6,222 nucleotides of DNA from positions 1 to 6,222 of the forward strand of contig JAUHWJ010000129.1 in the NCBI GenBank assembly GCA_030424705.1. The letters run 5' to 3'. This DNA is from Alphaproteobacteria bacterium (GTDB lineage: Bacteria > Pseudomonadota > Alphaproteobacteria > Rhodobacterales > Rhodobacteraceae). The translations under genes were made by a program, and so were the position numbers. Positions 5,315 through 6,222 of the stretch are shown here, piece by piece; the stretch's first letter is position 1; the number at the start of each line of letters is the position of its first letter. The notes beneath the pieces were generated by a model. The model was not told the origin of the DNA. It made no database searches and saw only the letters and a list, made by a program, of their open reading frames with translations.

Positions 5315-5390
5315 CCGCCCTCCCTTGTTTCGCGCGCAAGGATATGGCCCTTGGGCCCGGATGGCGATGCGGCGGAAGGGCGGTCACGGG
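5315..5390. promoter_or_regulatory. Divergent intergenic region with two inverted repeats
   Basis: 76 bp between the divergent thioredoxin and YcgN-type genes, so it should carry promoters for both. It contains CCTTG-N9-CAAGG (5323-5341) and the near-palindrome GGCCC-TT-GGGCC (5346-5357), separated by four bases. GATATGG (5341-5347) is the only AT-leaning stretch. I cannot assign -35/-10 pairs with confidence on either strand. A shared regulator site in the middle is possible but unproven. Confidence 0.4.
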
Positions 5391-5858
5391 ATGGTGAAGG
5401 AGCGGGCGCCGGCGCTGAGGCCCGGCTTCTGGAAGGGCCGCGCGCTCGAAGACCTCTCCCGCGAGGAATGGGAGGCGCTTTGCGACGGCTGCGGCCGCTG
5501 CTGCCTCATCAAGCTGGAGGACGAGGATACCGGGGCCATTCATTTCACGGACATCGCCTGCCGCCTCTTCGACCCGGAAACCTGCCGCTGCGGAAACTAC
5601 GCGCTCCGCTTCCAGCTGGTGAAGGGCTGCGTCCGCCTCTCGCCCGACACGATCGAGCAGGACCGGGAGTGGATGCCCACCACCTGCGCCTACCGCCTCC
5701 TCTCCGAGGGAAAGGACCTGCCGGACTGGCACTATCTCGTCTCCGGCAGCCGGGAGACGGTGCGCGAGGCGGGCATCTCCGTCCACGGCCGCACCATCCC
5801 GGAATTCGAGGTGGACGAGGACGATTACGAAGACAGGATCATCGAGGACATACGCTGA
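5391..5858 (+). CDS. YcgN/YkgJ-family cysteine-cluster protein (UPF0260)
   Basis: 155 residues, close to the 153 of E. coli YcgN. The signature is the N-terminal cluster Cys31-x2-Cys34-x2-Cys37-Cys38 (CDGCGRCC), with further cysteines at 57, 65, 67, 80 and 99, giving nine in all. The family is presumed to bind zinc or an iron-sulfur centre; its biochemical role is not established. Other family-like stretches are FWKGRALEDLSREEWEALC (13-31) and the acidic C-terminus (EVDEDDYED). It is a soluble, cytoplasmic-looking protein. ATG at 5391 is preferred because MVKERAPALRPGFWKG is a natural N-terminus; upstream in-frame ATGs (5361, 5367) would add basic residues of low quality and run into the divergent promoter region. 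GGAAGG lies about 11-12 bases upstream. Its TGA overlaps the next ATG by one base (TGATG), so it is probably co-translated with the aldolase gene. Confidence 0.9.
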   Translation: MVKERAPALRPGFWKGRALEDLSREEWEALCDGCGRCCLIKLEDEDTGAIHFTDIACRLFDPETCRCGNYALRFQLVKGCVRLSPDTIEQDREWMPTTCAYRLLSEGKDLPDWHYLVSGSRETVREAGISVHGRTIPEFEVDEDDYEDRIIEDIR

Positions 5859-6222
5859 TGTGGTTCACGTCGGACAACGCCGCCCCCGCCGCGCCGGAAG
5901 TGCTCGCTGCGCTCGCCCGCGTCAATGCGGGCCCCGCCATGGCCTACGGCGCGGATGCGGAGACGGAGCGCGCCCGCGCCATGGTGCGGGATGTGCTGGA
6001 GGCGCCCAGGGCCGCGGTCGAATTCGTCGGCATCGGCACGGCGGCGAACGCGCTGGCGCTCGCCGCGCTCACTCCGCCCTGGGGCGCGGTCTTCTGTCAT
6101 GACGAGGCGCATGTGGAGATGGACGAATGCGGCGCGCCGGAATTCTTCACCGGCGGCGCGAAACTCGTCTCGGTTCCGGGGGCCGACGGGCGCATGGACG
6201 GCGCCGCGCTCGAAGCGGCGAT
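5858..6222 (+). CDS. Low-specificity L-threonine aldolase, N-terminal part (cut by window end)
   Basis: First 121 codons of a PLP-dependent fold-type I lyase that cleaves L-threonine and allo-threonine to glycine and acetaldehyde. The N-terminus MWFTSDNAAPAAPEVLAAL is the typical opening of the beta-eliminating lyase/threonine aldolase family. GIGTAANALAL (58-68) is the phosphate-binding stretch, His85 in CHDEAHVEMDECG is the residue expected to stack on the PLP ring, and EFFTGGAKL (95-103) follows. The Schiff-base lysine lies beyond the window. The start ATG at 5858 shares its A with the upstream TGA, with GAGGA (5844-5848) nine bases before it. E. coli LtaE is about 333 residues and this family about 340, so roughly one third is present. 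It was found by reading the frame directly to the window edge. Confidence 0.9.
   Translation, partial: MWFTSDNAAPAAPEVLAALARVNAGPAMAYGADAETERARAMVRDVLEAPRAAVEFVGIGTAANALALAALTPPWGAVFCHDEAHVEMDECGAPEFFTGGAKLVSVPGADGRMDGAALEAA

Noticed and set aside
5271..5390. ATG at 5271 as the start of the YcgN-type protein
   Set aside because: It would overlap the divergent thioredoxin gene and add basic low-complexity sequence; the start at 5391 gives the family's normal length.
4788..5786. 332-codon open frame on the minus strand across the divergent gap
   Set aside because: It spans the thioredoxin gene in another frame and runs antisense through the YcgN-type gene; composition is biased and no motif is seen.

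Overview
The window is a compact, high-GC stretch of bacterial chromosome. The closest fit is an alphaproteobacterium of the Rhodobacterales type. This rests on a VPLPA-CTERM sorting tail, an alphaproteobacterial-style HNH protein and DsbB, a low-specificity threonine aldolase of the 'DECGAPEFFTGGAKL' kind, strong G/C third-position bias, and frequent 1-4 nt gene overlaps. The lineage is an inference from these signatures. I see no tRNA, rRNA, CRISPR array, insertion sequence or phage gene.

Layout. Positions 7-1073 (+) hold a YqaA/DedA-type membrane protein whose stop codon overlaps the GTG start of dsbB. dsbB converges on, and overlaps by 28 bp, a minus-strand HNH endonuclease gene (1046-1630), which has a good promoter candidate just upstream (1680-1707). 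Next on the minus strand is a secreted VPLPA-CTERM protein (1775-2446). It is preceded by a 167-bp intergenic region with two near-identical 13-bp direct repeats and two small inverted repeats. A tight minus-strand block follows, read from right to left: TlpA-like thioredoxin (4706-5314), class I SAM methyltransferase (3878-4681), AlkA-type DNA glycosylase (3258-3881) and alpha/beta-hydrolase esterase (2614-3261). The last three are joined by 4-nt GTGA/ATGA overlaps. From a 76-bp divergent gap, the plus strand then reads a YcgN/YkgJ-type cysteine-cluster protein (5391-5858). It overlaps by one base a threonine aldolase gene that runs off the window at 6222.

How the genes fit together. Most are conserved housekeeping or accessory genes rather than one pathway. 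There is a loose envelope redox theme: DsbB reoxidises a DsbA partner not in this window, and the TlpA-like protein is a membrane-anchored thioredoxin. There is one repair gene (AlkA) and one HNH nuclease of unknown role. The four-gene minus block looks like one transcription unit by spacing, but its products do not obviously act together.

I do not find a clear undescribed system. The best leads are the promoter region and product of the VPLPA-CTERM gene, the hairpin that covers the ribosome-binding site of the TTG-started methyltransferase, and the widespread but poorly understood HNH protein.
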